Assembly: GCF_022479115.1 (NCBI RefSeq)
Contig: NZ_CP092497.1
Coordinates: 186,001-250,000 of the forward strand
Source: Amycolatopsis sp. EV170708-02-1
GTDB lineage: Bacteria; Actinomycetota; Actinomycetes; Mycobacteriales; Pseudonocardiaceae
DNA length: 64,000 nucleotides
Direction of reading: 5' to 3'
The translations under genes were made by a program, and so were the position numbers. The stretch's first letter is position 1; each line of letters opens with the position of its first letter. Shown here one piece after another: positions 53,996 to 62,930 of the stretch. The notes beneath the pieces were generated by a model. That model was not told the DNA's origin and did no database searches. It saw only the letters and a list, made by a program, of their open reading frames with translations.

Positions 53996-55632
53996 GTAAA
54001 CTGCGGGGGAATCCCTGGGCCGTGCTGGTGGCCCTCTGTCTCGGGTTCTTCATGACCCTGCTCGACACGACGGTCGTCGGCGTCGCGATCCCGAACATCG
54101 TCGAGCGGCTGGGCACGTCCTACAACGAGGTGCTCTGGGTCAGCAACTCCTACGTGCTGGTGCTGGCGGTCTTCCTGATCACCGGCGGCAGGCTCGGCGA
54201 CCTGTTCGGGAAACGCGGCGTCTACCTCGCCGGGGTCGCGGTGTTCACGCTCGCGTCCCTGCTGTGCGCGCTGGCGCAGGACCCCGGCCAGCTCATCGCG
54301 GCCCGCACGCTGCAAGGCCTCGGCGCCGCTTTGCTGATCCCCCAGACGATGTCGATCATCATGAGCGTCTTCCCGCCGGAGCGGCGCGGAGCCGCACTGG
54401 GGGTCTGGGGCGCGGTGGCCGGCGTCGCCACCATCACCGGACCGCCGCTGGGCGGCTTCCTCGTCGGCGTGCTCGACTGGCGCTGGATCTTCACCATCAA
54501 CGTGCCGCTGGGCATCCTGATCCTGGTGTTCGCGCCGATGATCATCCCGGCGGGGGCCAAGCCGCCGAGGACCGGCCGCTTTGACGTGCCCGGCGCGGTG
54601 CTGGTGATCCTCGGCCTGTCCTGCCTGGCGTTCGGCCTGCAGGAGGGCCAGCGCTACGGCTGGGGGACGATCTGGTCGTTCGTGAGCATCCCGCTGCTGC
54701 TGGTGCTGGGCGTGGTACTGCTGGTCGCGTTCGGCTTCACCCAGCGCAGGCCCGGCACGCGCACGCCCATGGTGCCGTTCGCGCTGCTGGCCAACCGCAA
54801 CTTCAGCCTGATGAACGCCAGCGCCATCGGCTTGTCGGTCGGCATCATGAGCATGGCGATCGGCTTCCAGCTCTACGCGCAGTCGGTGCTGGGCTTCTCG
54901 GCGCTGGCCGCGGGCATGATCAGCCTGCCGATGTCGGCGATCTCCGTGGTGCTCGGCCCGTACGCGGGCAGGCTCAGCGACAAGGTGGGCGGCAAACCGA
55001 TCGTCGTCACCGGCCTGCTGCTGTTCGGCCTCGGCCTGCTGATCTTCTCCCTGACGTCCACTGTGGACAGTACAGTGTGGACGCTGCTGCCCGCGATGAT
55101 CGTGATGGGGCTGGGCCTCGGCGCGACGTTCGCACCACTGACCACCGTGGCCATGTACGACGTGCAGCCGATGATGGCGGGCTCGGCGGCCGGCGTGCTG
55201 AACGCGACCAGGCAGATCGGCGCGGTGCTCGGCACCGCCGGTTTCGGTGTGCTGCTGCAGAACCAGCTCGTCGGCAACCTGGTGACCCGCGCCGAGTCGG
55301 TGGCCGCGACGCTGCCTCCCGAGGTGCGCGGGGAATTCGTCGACGGAGTGCGGCGTGCCACCGGCAGCGGCCTGGACTTCGCCGATCTGCAGGCCGGCAC
55401 CGCGGTGCCGGTCCCGAGCGGGGCCACCCCGGCCGTCGCCCGGCAGATCACGGCCGCGGCGAACGAGGTGTTCTCCGGCGGTTACGTCGCGGCCATGCAC
55501 GGCGCGATGGTCCTGCCGATCGCCGCGGTGCTCCTCGGCGCGGTCTGCGGGCTGCTGGCCAAACGCAGGCGGCCACCGGCGCCGGCCGCGGTGGACAGCA
55601 CGGCGGAACAGTCCGTGGCGTCCGGGGCATGA
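53992..55632 (+). CDS. MFS drug exporter, DHA2 (EmrB/QacA) family
   Basis: 546 residues with 14 predicted membrane helices. LCLGFFMTLLDTTVVGVAIPNI is the DHA2 helix 1 signature and WVSNSYVLVLAVFLITGGRLGDLFGKR marks helix 2 and the following loop. AVAGVATITGPPLGGFLVGVLDWRWIFTINVP is motif C. It is likely to export the product of the neighbouring biosynthetic genes, which gives self-resistance. Translationally coupled to both padR and the next P450. Confidence 0.93.
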   Translation: MSKLRGNPWAVLVALCLGFFMTLLDTTVVGVAIPNIVERLGTSYNEVLWVSNSYVLVLAVFLITGGRLGDLFGKRGVYLAGVAVFTLASLLCALAQDPGQLIAARTLQGLGAALLIPQTMSIIMSVFPPERRGAALGVWGAVAGVATITGPPLGGFLVGVLDWRWIFTINVPLGILILVFAPMIIPAGAKPPRTGRFDVPGAVLVILGLSCLAFGLQEGQRYGWGTIWSFVSIPLLLVLGVVLLVAFGFTQRRPGTRTPMVPFALLANRNFSLMNASAIGLSVGIMSMAIGFQLYAQSVLGFSALAAGMISLPMSAISVVLGPYAGRLSDKVGGKPIVVTGLLLFGLGLLIFSLTSTVDSTVWTLLPAMIVMGLGLGATFAPLTTVAMYDVQPMMAGSAAGVLNATRQIGAVLGTAGFGVLLQNQLVGNLVTRAESVAATLPPEVRGEFVDGVRRATGSGLDFADLQAGTAVPVPSGATPAVARQITAAANEVFSGGYVAAMHGAMVLPIAAVLLGAVCGLLAKRRRPPAPAAVDSTAEQSVASGA

Positions 55633-56819
55633 CCGAGCCCGTCGACGGGCCGCTGCGGCTGCCCCAGCCGAGGACCTGCCCGTACGGTCCGCCGACGGCG
55701 TATCGCGAGCTGCACGCCCGGCGGCCCGTCTCCCGGGTCACCTTGCCCAACGGCGATTCCGGTTGGCTGGTCACGGGTTTCGCCGAAACCCGTGACCTGC
55801 TCGCGGACCGGCGGGTCTCGGCGGACCGGACAAGGCCGGGTTTCCCCGCGCTGCTCCCCTCCCCCGCCGAGGGCACGCCGCTGCGGACGCTGGCCGGGAT
55901 GGACGACCCGGAGCACCATCGCTTCCGCCGGATGGTGACCTCCTGGTTCACCGTCCGGCGCGTGCGGGAGATGCGCCCGGCACTGCGGCGGCTGGCGGAA
56001 TCACTCGTGGACGAGATGGCGAACGACGCCCGGTCCGCGGACCTCGTGGCCGCCTACTGCCTGCCCCTGCCGTCGATGGTGATCTGCGAGATGCTCGGGG
56101 TCCCCTACGCCGACCACGAGTTCTTCCAGCACCGCACCCGCACGATGATCACCGCCGACGACCAGGCCGAAGTCGTACGGGCCGCGACGGAACTGATCGG
56201 CTATCTCAGCGAATTGGCCGAGGCGAAGGCCGATCACCCGGGGCCGGATCTGATCAGTCATCTGCTGGCCGAACAGGTCCTGCCCGGCCGGATGACCATG
56301 GCGCAGCTGGTCAACACGATGGTGCTGCTGCTCGGAGCCGGGCACGAGACCTTGTCGAGCAGCATCGCCCTCGGCGCCGCGCTGCTGGCCGGTGACGCGG
56401 AGCGGCTGGCCGCGCTCCGCGCAGCACCGGAGGCCGCGGTGGAAGCCCTCGTGCGGCACACCTCCGTGACCGACACGGTCGTCAACCGGGTGGCGACCGC
56501 CGACATCGACATCGCCGGCGTCCGGATCCTGGCCGGGGAGGCCCTGATCTTCTCCACCGCGGTCGCCAACCGCGACCACCGCGAGAATCCCGACCCGGAC
56601 CGGCTCGACCTGAGCGACGGCCACCGCAGGCATGTCGCCTTCGGATTCGGGGTGCACCAGTGCCTCGGGCAGAACCTGGCCCGTCAGGAACTCGAAGTCG
56701 CGTTGACGGTGCTTTTCGAGCGGTTGCCGAGGCTGCGGGTGGCGATCCCGGCGGCCGAACTCCCGATCAAGTCGTCGCCTTTGGTCAACGGGCTCAAGGC
56801 TTTGCCGGTGCGGTGGTGA
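55629..56819 (+). CDS. cytochrome P450 with altered ExxR motif
   Basis: 396 residues, ATGA overlap with the exporter gene. The heme loop FGFGVHQCLGQNLAR and I-helix LLLGAGHETLSSSIALG are normal. In the K-helix the sequence is AVEALVRHTS where relatives read AVEELLRYLS: the Glu of ExxR is replaced by Ala273, while Arg276 remains. This Glu-Arg pair is almost invariant and helps lock the heme pocket. A few actinobacterial P450s (CYP157 type) are known to lack it. The enzyme may be folded and active or have a non-catalytic role. Confidence 0.9.
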   Translation: MTEPVDGPLRLPQPRTCPYGPPTAYRELHARRPVSRVTLPNGDSGWLVTGFAETRDLLADRRVSADRTRPGFPALLPSPAEGTPLRTLAGMDDPEHHRFRRMVTSWFTVRRVREMRPALRRLAESLVDEMANDARSADLVAAYCLPLPSMVICEMLGVPYADHEFFQHRTRTMITADDQAEVVRAATELIGYLSELAEAKADHPGPDLISHLLAEQVLPGRMTMAQLVNTMVLLLGAGHETLSSSIALGAALLAGDAERLAALRAAPEAAVEALVRHTSVTDTVVNRVATADIDIAGVRILAGEALIFSTAVANRDHRENPDPDRLDLSDGHRRHVAFGFGVHQCLGQNLARQELEVALTVLFERLPRLRVAIPAAELPIKSSPLVNGLKALPVRW

Positions 56820-56829
56820 ACGGCGCCGG

Positions 56830-58029
56830 TCACCACCGCACCGGCAGCTCCCGCAGGCCGCGGACCACCCGATCGGTGTGCCAGCGCAGTTCCCCGGGCT
56901 CCACCGCCAGCCGAAGGCCGGGTACCCGCTCCAGCAGCGCGGTCAGCGCCACCACGAGTTCCATCCGGGCCAGCTGCGCGCCCAGGCAGAAATGCGGGCC
57001 GTGCCCGAAGGCCAGATGCGGCGGCCCCACCCGGTCCAGCCGTAGCTCGTCGGTGTCGTCGTACAGGGCCTCGTCGCGGTTGGCCGAATCCAGGTCGACC
57101 AGCACCGCGTCACCCGCTTGGATGGTGACACCGCCGAGCGGCACGTCCTCGGTGGCCACCCTGGTGAACCCGGCGCTGGTCGCGATCGGGGTGAAGCGCA
57201 GCATCTCCTCGACGGCGCCCGGCAGCCTGGTGAGGTCTTCGCGCAGCCAAGCCATCCGCTCGGGACGGCTGAGCAGATGCCAGGCGAAGTTGCCGATCTG
57301 ATTGGTCGTCGTCTCCAGGCCGGCCAGCAGCAGTGTCACGCTGATGCCGACCAGTTCCTGCTCGGTGAGCCGGTCCCCTTCGTCGCGCGCGGCGACCAGG
57401 ACGCTGAGCAGGTCGTCCCGCGGTTCCCGGCGGCGCTCGGCGACCAGGCCGGTCAGGTAGCTGTCCAGCTCGCCGATCGTGGCGATGATCTCGGCAGGCG
57501 CCAACCCGGCGCCGCTGACCATGATCTCGGCCCAGCCGAAGAACTTCTCCTGATCTGCGGCGGGCAGCCCGAGCAGCTCCGACATCAGCGCGCTAGGCAG
57601 CGGCTTGGCCAGATCACGCACCAGATCGGCGGGTGGTCCCTCGGCCAGCATGCGATCCACCAGCCCTTCGGCCAGCCGCACCGCGTGAGGACGGAGCGCC
57701 TCGATGCCACGCGGGCTGAACGCGGGGGCGACCAGCCGCCGCAACCTCGTGTGTTCCGGCGGGTCCATGGTCAGGATGGTGCTCTTCGTCAGCACCCGCG
57801 GGGTCACCCTCGGCACGTCGGCGCCGACCAGCGCGGCCCGGCTGAACCGGCGGTCGGACAGCACGGTCTTCACCTCGTGGTGGCCGACCACGAGCCATCC
57901 TTCGCCGCCGTACGGCAGCGTGACCCGGCTGACCGGGGCCTCACGACGCAGCTCGGCGGACCGTGGGTCGGTTTCGAGCCGCTCCGCCTGCCGGAACGGA
58001 TACGGGCAGGCGCCGCTCGTCCCGGTCAC
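56830..58029 (-). CDS. cytochrome P450
   Basis: 399 residues, GTG start in GTGA overlap with the terpene-cyclase-like gene. The motifs are complete: LLLAGLETTTNQIG, AVEEMLRFTPI and FGHGPHFCLGAQLAR. It is the last gene of the five-gene operon and convergent with the other P450 (10 bases between stops). Likely role: oxidation of the terpenoid made by the cyclase (inference). Confidence 0.92.
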   Translation of the reverse strand: MTGTSGACPYPFRQAERLETDPRSAELRREAPVSRVTLPYGGEGWLVVGHHEVKTVLSDRRFSRAALVGADVPRVTPRVLTKSTILTMDPPEHTRLRRLVAPAFSPRGIEALRPHAVRLAEGLVDRMLAEGPPADLVRDLAKPLPSALMSELLGLPAADQEKFFGWAEIMVSGAGLAPAEIIATIGELDSYLTGLVAERRREPRDDLLSVLVAARDEGDRLTEQELVGISVTLLLAGLETTTNQIGNFAWHLLSRPERMAWLREDLTRLPGAVEEMLRFTPIATSAGFTRVATEDVPLGGVTIQAGDAVLVDLDSANRDEALYDDTDELRLDRVGPPHLAFGHGPHFCLGAQLARMELVVALTALLERVPGLRLAVEPGELRWHTDRVVRGLRELPVRW

Positions 58030-59471
58030 CGGCGGCCTGCCTTCGTGGCGGCCAGCACCGCGGCGCAGATCAGGTTCACCGGCGCGTAGAGGTCCTTGCC
58101 GACCCAGAGGGCCGGATGCGGATCCGTCGTGCCGGCGCGTTCGAGGTGAGCGACCCCGCCCGCGATCGCGTCCTGGTGGTCTCCGGGCACCCCGGCCAGC
58201 AGCAGCACGGCGTACGCGGTCTCCTCGGCCGTGCCGCCGCGAACACCCCACGAACCGTCCGCGTGCTGCCCTGCCCGCACCATCGCCACGGCCCGGTCGA
58301 GTGGTTCACCGATCCCGGCGACGGACAGCGCCGCTCCGCAGGAAAACGTGGCGTAGTAAGGCGAAACGTGCCAACGGTCGTGCCAGCCGCCGTCGGGCCG
58401 CTGGTTTTCCGCCAGGTAGCGGGCGACGCGCGCCACGGCGTCGGCGTAGCGATCGGCGTCCGGCGGATCCTGCCGCCGGTACCGGTCGAGCACTTCGAGC
58501 ACGCGGGCGTTGCTGATCACCGACGGCGCGCCGACCGGCACGGTGGTGAGGAAATGCGTGTCCCGGTCGTACTCCCACAAGCATTTCGGCTCGGCCATCC
58601 CGCCGGTGCGGTCGGCCTCGGCGAGCAGAAGCAGCGCCGCGGATTCGGAGTCGGCCGCCGCTCCCGGCGCCGAGGGCGCGCCCGTCCGGCCGACGTCGGT
58701 GGGCAGACCGGCCAGCAGTGGCGCGATGACCGCCGGGTCCTCGCCCGCCGCGGCCAGCACTCGATAGGACCAGGCTCGCTCGAAGTACGTCATCGAGGTC
58801 AGCCCGGCGACCGGACCGTCCAAAAGGGACTGGGTCCGCACGAGGAAGTCCGCGGACGCGTCGCCCGGCTCCGGGGCCTCGGGGCCGAGCCAGGCCGCGG
58901 TGGCCGCGGCCGAGCAGCCGATCACGCCGTTCACCGGGGTCACCGCGGCCGAGCCGACCGCCGCGGGGCCGACGATCTCCAGATAGAACGCCGACACCGG
59001 ATTCCGCCAGCCGTCGGTGCGCAGCGCGGTCAGCGCCGCCGGGTCGAGGCCGTCGGGCAGGGCGAGGCGTTCGTGGCCGAGGCGCTCGTTGATGTCCGCG
59101 ACCAGCGCGGGCACGATCAGGAAGGGGATCAGCGTCTCCGGCAGCCCGTCGCGCCCCACCTCGGCCAGCAGCCGGGTGGCGGCGGCCAGTCCCCGATCGA
59201 CGGCGGCGCCGGTCCGGCCCGCGGCGAGCAAGGCCTCCACCGCGCTGAGCGTCGGGACCAGTGCGACCGTGCCCGGCCCGCTCCACGCCCCGTCCGGTTG
59301 CTGCGCGGAAAGCAGGAAGCCGATCCGCCGGTCGTGCCCGGCCAGCCAGGGCGCCAGGGAGACCAGCCGTCCCGTTTCGTACACCGAGGGGTACAGCCCG
59401 CCGCCGGGATCGGCCACGAGGTCCGCGACCACCTGGCCGGTGGTGTCGTTCAGCGCGTCGATGCCGGTCAT
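58026..59471 (-). CDS. class II terpene cyclase-like protein with DSES in place of DxDD
   Basis: 481 residues of the alpha-barrel squalene/oxidosqualene-cyclase and class II diterpene-cyclase fold. QW-type repeats are visible (AQQPDGAW, NQRPDGGW, GQHADGSWG). The segment DRWHVSPYYATFSCGAAL is typical of bacterial copalyl-diphosphate-synthase-like enzymes, as is PVGAPSVISNARVLEVL. The catalytic acid motif DxDD aligns with DSES at residues 274-277, keeping the first Asp, with Glu third and Ser fourth. It may protonate an unusual prenyl substrate or be a non-cyclase relative. No prenyl diphosphate synthase or class I partner is seen in the window. Confidence 0.83.
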   Translation of the reverse strand: MTGIDALNDTTGQVVADLVADPGGGLYPSVYETGRLVSLAPWLAGHDRRIGFLLSAQQPDGAWSGPGTVALVPTLSAVEALLAAGRTGAAVDRGLAAATRLLAEVGRDGLPETLIPFLIVPALVADINERLGHERLALPDGLDPAALTALRTDGWRNPVSAFYLEIVGPAAVGSAAVTPVNGVIGCSAAATAAWLGPEAPEPGDASADFLVRTQSLLDGPVAGLTSMTYFERAWSYRVLAAAGEDPAVIAPLLAGLPTDVGRTGAPSAPGAAADSESAALLLLAEADRTGGMAEPKCLWEYDRDTHFLTTVPVGAPSVISNARVLEVLDRYRRQDPPDADRYADAVARVARYLAENQRPDGGWHDRWHVSPYYATFSCGAALSVAGIGEPLDRAVAMVRAGQHADGSWGVRGGTAEETAYAVLLLAGVPGDHQDAIAGGVAHLERAGTTDPHPALWVGKDLYAPVNLICAAVLAATKAGRR

Positions 59472-60283
59472 CGCGGCACCCTCCCCTTCGCGAGGACCTC
59501 GGTGGCGGCGGCCGCGACCGCCGTCGTGCGCAGCAGGTCGGCGTGTTCGACGTCGAAGCGCAGTTCCCGGTCGGTGAGTTCCGCCCGTGCGGCGGGGTCG
59601 AGCGGGTTCAGGCCGCTGGTCGGCGTGGCCGAGCTGAACACGTACGCTCCCGCCCAGCGCTTGCGGTGATCGGCCTGCGAAGCCGCGGTGAGGTAGCGGA
59701 CGAACGAGCGGTAGGTGCCGGTCAGTTCCTCGACGTAGTCCTCTTCCAGGCCCGCTTCGGCGCACGCCGCCCGCGCGGCGCCGACGAAGATCTCGACGAG
59801 CGCCGCGCCCACCTGTTCGACGCCGTCGGCCTCGGCCATGGCGCGGTCGCCGTCCGCGACGGCGGCCGCGGTCCGCTCCGCGCCGAGCACCGCGGCCAGG
59901 CTCTCCACCACCTTGCGGTACTGGTAGTACATCGTCAGCGGCGTCGGCGACTCGGGATCGAACAGCAGCAGCGGCACCTCCCGCCCGTCACGCTCGGACA
60001 GCCGCGCGACGAGCTCACCGGCGAACGCGGCGCCCGCGCAGTACCCGAGCACGGCCTCGACGGGCCGGTCGGGGAGCTCCGCCACCCAGCCGTCCACGTA
60101 GTCGGCGAGACCGAAACCGTCCTCCGCGCCGAGTGACGGCTGCACCGTCTCCCACACCGGTCGATCCACGGCTAGGTCACCGAACGCGGCCTCCGGGCGG
60201 CCGCTGGCCGCGTAGTCCACCGCGAGCACGATCGGCCCGCCGGGATCGGCGCCGAGGCTCCGCCATGACGGCATCGTGGTCAT
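59468..60283 (-). CDS. thioesterase/alpha-beta hydrolase-like protein with Cys nucleophile
   Basis: 271 residues. The fold resembles type II thioesterases and NRPS/PKS-associated hydrolases. The nucleophile elbow is EAVLGYCAGAAFAGELV, a GxCxG where most thioesterases have Ser. LLLFDPESPTP and FDVEHADLLR suggest where the Asp and His lie. Such enzymes release or proofread carrier-bound acyl groups. The ATG at 60283 overlaps the methyltransferase stop and the stop overlaps the cyclase start, both by 4 bases. Confidence 0.78.
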   Translation of the reverse strand: MTTMPSWRSLGADPGGPIVLAVDYAASGRPEAAFGDLAVDRPVWETVQPSLGAEDGFGLADYVDGWVAELPDRPVEAVLGYCAGAAFAGELVARLSERDGREVPLLLFDPESPTPLTMYYQYRKVVESLAAVLGAERTAAAVADGDRAMAEADGVEQVGAALVEIFVGAARAACAEAGLEEDYVEELTGTYRSFVRYLTAASQADHRKRWAGAYVFSSATPTSGLNPLDPAARAELTDRELRFDVEHADLLRTTAVAAAATEVLAKGRVPR

Positions 60284-61142
60284 TTCGCTCCTCCGGTCGC
60301 GGGCAGCCGCCCGAGGTAGTGGAAGACGGGGTACACGGCGGTCACCGGCCCGTCCCCGGCGCGGGAGGACAGCTCGGCGGCCAGTTCCGCGGCCACCTCC
60401 TCGCGCCGTGCGGCGGGCACGAGTTCCCAGTACACGCGCAAGCCGTTGGACCAGGTCCAGTCGATCAGCGCCTGTGCGGTCGGTGCCGTGAGCACGACGT
60501 CGTGGCGTTGTTCGGCGACGTCGGTGAATCCGGCGGCACGCAGGGCGTCGCAGATCCGGCCGGGCCTGCCGAACGGATATTCGCCGTAGAGCGCCGCCAC
60601 TCTCGGATGCGCGGCGGCGAGCGCCGCCGGATCGGCCGCGGCGATGATCCGGTCGACCCGCAGCGCGCCCAGATCCCATTCGGACAGTGCGGGCGGTGGC
60701 ACCGGCCCGGTCATCCCGATCCGGCCGCCCGGCCGCAGCAGCCGCGCGTAGTTCTCCGCCGTGGCGAACGGATCCGGGAAGTGCGCGGCGCTCATACTCG
60801 CCGTGATCAGGTCGAACGACGCGGCGGGCAGCTCGGGCGCGATCCCGTCGAGCACCTGGACCTCGACGTGGTCGAGTGCCCGCGCCGCCACGTCGGCGGC
60901 GGTCGCGGTGACCATCGCCTCCGCGATGTCGATCCCGAGTACGTACCCTTCCGGGCCGACGGCGGACGCGGCCGGGAACAGCACGGCACCCCGTCCGCAT
61001 CCCACGTCGAGCACGTGCTCCCCGGCCGCGGATCGAGCAGTTCGAGCAGCTTGTGCGCGATCGGGCCGAAGAACTCGACGCCGGTGTTGTCGTACTGCCC
61101 GGCCAGTTCGTCGAACACGATGGTGCGCTCCGTCGACTTCAC
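60280..61142 (-). pseudogene. class I SAM-dependent methyltransferase, frameshifted by one base
   Basis: About 287 residues when restored. It starts at GTG 61142 (GTGA overlap with the P450 stop) with VKSTERTIVFDELAGQYDN and GVEFFGPIAHKLLELLDPRPG. It then breaks at the CCCC run 61020-61023. The second frame continues directly with VLDVGCGRGAVLFPAA, the SAM-binding motif I, then IDIAEAMV and FDLITASMS. One added C restores DPRPGEHVLDVGCG, the expected family sequence. It probably methylates the product of this operon. The conserved overlaps on both sides argue for a base-calling error. Confidence 0.85.
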
Positions 61143-62386
61143 CACGCGACCGGCACCTCGTGGACGCCGTAGATGTTCGCGCCGACCTTGTACCGCAGGT
61201 CGTCGACCGGCGCGGTCACCCGCAGGCCGGGCAGCCGCTGGAACAGCGTGCCGAACACGACCTCCAGCTCCAGCCTGGCCAGGTGCAGCCCGATGCACTG
61301 GTGGGCGCCGTGCCCGAAGGCCAGGTGGCCGCGGGCCTTGCGCCGGATGTCCAGCCGTTCCGGCTCGTCGAAGACCGACGGATCCCAGTTGGCCGCCCCG
61401 GCCAGCGCGATCACGCCTTCGCCGGCGGGGATCGTCACGCCGCCGATCTCGATGTCCTCGAGGGCGACGCGGGAACCCGCCGGGTCGGAGACGCTGAAGT
61501 AGCGCAGCAGCTCGTCGACCGCGCTTCCCGCCAGGCCCGGGTCTTCGATCAGCAGCTCGAGCTGGCCGGGGTTCTCCAGCAGCCCGAGGGTGCCCATCGA
61601 AATCATGTTGGCGGTGGTCTCGAACCCGGAAATGAGCAGGAACGCCGCCACGCCGACGATCTCGTCATGGCTGAGCACGCCCAGCTCGACGTTGCGCCGC
61701 ACGATCCGGCCGAGCACGTCGTCCGCCGGATCGGCCTCCTTGGCCTTGATCAACCCGTCGAGTTTGCCGAGCACGTCGAGGTTGGCCTGCAGACGCTGCT
61801 CGACCGTGCTCGACTGGTCCACCATCGTGGTCGTCCGGTCGAGGAAGTACTGCCTGTCCTCCTGGGGGACGTCGAGCAGCTCGCAGATCACGCGGGACGG
61901 CACCGGCAGCGCGAGCGCCGACATCAGTTCGGCGGGGCTGCCCGCCGCCACCATCTCGTCCAGCACGTCGTCCACGATCTCCTGGATCCGCGGCCGGAAC
62001 GCCTGCACCCGCCGCACGGTGAATTCCGGTACGACCAGCCGTTTGCGTTCGGCGTGCTCGGGACCGTCGACCCCGAACGCCCGCCCGATGACGGCGGACC
62101 CCTTCTTCATCTGCTCGGTCTGCTGCGCCGCCGTCTGCACCCGGCGGAACTGATGCGGGAATCCGCCGAGGAAACGATTGGCGCTGACCCGCGGATCGGT
62201 CAGGATCTCTTTGACCAGCTCGTGACTGGCGACCAGCCACACCGGTTTTCCCGACGGGAGAACCGCTCGGCTGACCGGCCGCCGTGTGCTCAGGTCCGCG
62301 TATTCCGCGGGCGGGTGCAACGGACAACCCCGGGCCATCGGATACGCGGGGAATTCCGCCGGATCGACGTTATCGGTCGTGCTCAC
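61139..62386 (-). CDS. cytochrome P450
   Basis: 415 residues, GTG start at 62386. LLISGFETTANMIS (I-helix), AVDELLRYFSV (ExxR) and FGHGAHQCIGLHLARLELEV (heme loop) are complete. It is CYP105/CYP107-like by overall appearance. It is the first gene of the P450-methyltransferase-thioesterase-cyclase-P450 operon. Upstream is a ~540-base gap with hairpin repeats. Confidence 0.92.
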   Translation of the reverse strand: MSTTDNVDPAEFPAYPMARGCPLHPPAEYADLSTRRPVSRAVLPSGKPVWLVASHELVKEILTDPRVSANRFLGGFPHQFRRVQTAAQQTEQMKKGSAVIGRAFGVDGPEHAERKRLVVPEFTVRRVQAFRPRIQEIVDDVLDEMVAAGSPAELMSALALPVPSRVICELLDVPQEDRQYFLDRTTTMVDQSSTVEQRLQANLDVLGKLDGLIKAKEADPADDVLGRIVRRNVELGVLSHDEIVGVAAFLLISGFETTANMISMGTLGLLENPGQLELLIEDPGLAGSAVDELLRYFSVSDPAGSRVALEDIEIGGVTIPAGEGVIALAGAANWDPSVFDEPERLDIRRKARGHLAFGHGAHQCIGLHLARLELEVVFGTLFQRLPGLRVTAPVDDLRYKVGANIYGVHEVPVAW

Positions 62387-62508
62387 GAGGCAAGGCCCCC
62401 AATTCCGGAAAACGAAAGGTGGCAAATTTCCATGCGAAGAGAACGAAGCGAGGCGAGGTGGCGTGATCGAGGCCGTCTCGGGTCATGACGTTCTCGCGGT
62501 CACGGCGT

Positions 62509-62563
62509 GTCGCGAAAGCCACTTTCGCGACGCCTGATGTCCCGAAAGTGGCTTTCGCGACAC
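62509..62563. repeat. double GTCGCGAAAGCCAC hairpin repeat
   Basis: Two 23-base units, 62509-62531 and 62541-62563, each a small hairpin and also inversely complementary to one another. Same family as 10457, 18923 and 46194. Two copies side by side suggest duplication or mobility. Confidence 0.75.
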
Positions 62564-62823
62564 GAACCCTGGGGGCGGATCGGCGGCGCCGGGGCGAAGG
62601 GGACTTTCCCCACATCCGACGCGACGAAAGCCTCCTTCACACCACCTTGCACCTTTGCCTGCTCTTCAAGAGAACGCCCGGCGGGCCGGCCCTTCCCGGA
62701 AACGATTATGTCGCCGCCACCGCGCCACCGTCACCATTCCGGCCGCCCCTAGACGACCCCTACCCGACTCCTATCGACCCTGCGGAACCACAGGGATCCA
62801 CAGCGGACGCGAGAGTCCTGGAT

Positions 62824-62876
62824 GACGTGAAGGGAGCTTTCCCCGCATCGCGTGCGGGGAAAGCTCCCTTCACGTC
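62824..62876. terminator. perfect 23-bp stem-loop after the LuxR gene
   Basis: Arms 62824-62846 and 62854-62876 are exact inverse complements around a 7-base loop. It is 55 bases downstream of the LuxR stop codon, the position of a terminator, and related to the GGCTCCCTTC hairpin family. Confidence 0.75.
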
Positions 62877-62930
62877 GTCCGAAGGCCGGGATCGACGCCT
62901 CGTTCGGCCTCCTCAACCGTCCATAATGGA

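Larger units (their letters stand above)
62387..62930. other. intergenic region with hairpin repeats, no gene
   Basis: This separates the P450 operon from the LuxR gene, both running leftwards. It holds the operon promoter near its left end (AT-richer around 62400-62430) and two hairpin repeats listed separately. It also has a further partial stem (GGGGACTTTCCCC) near 62600. No open frame has coding character. Confidence 0.55.
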
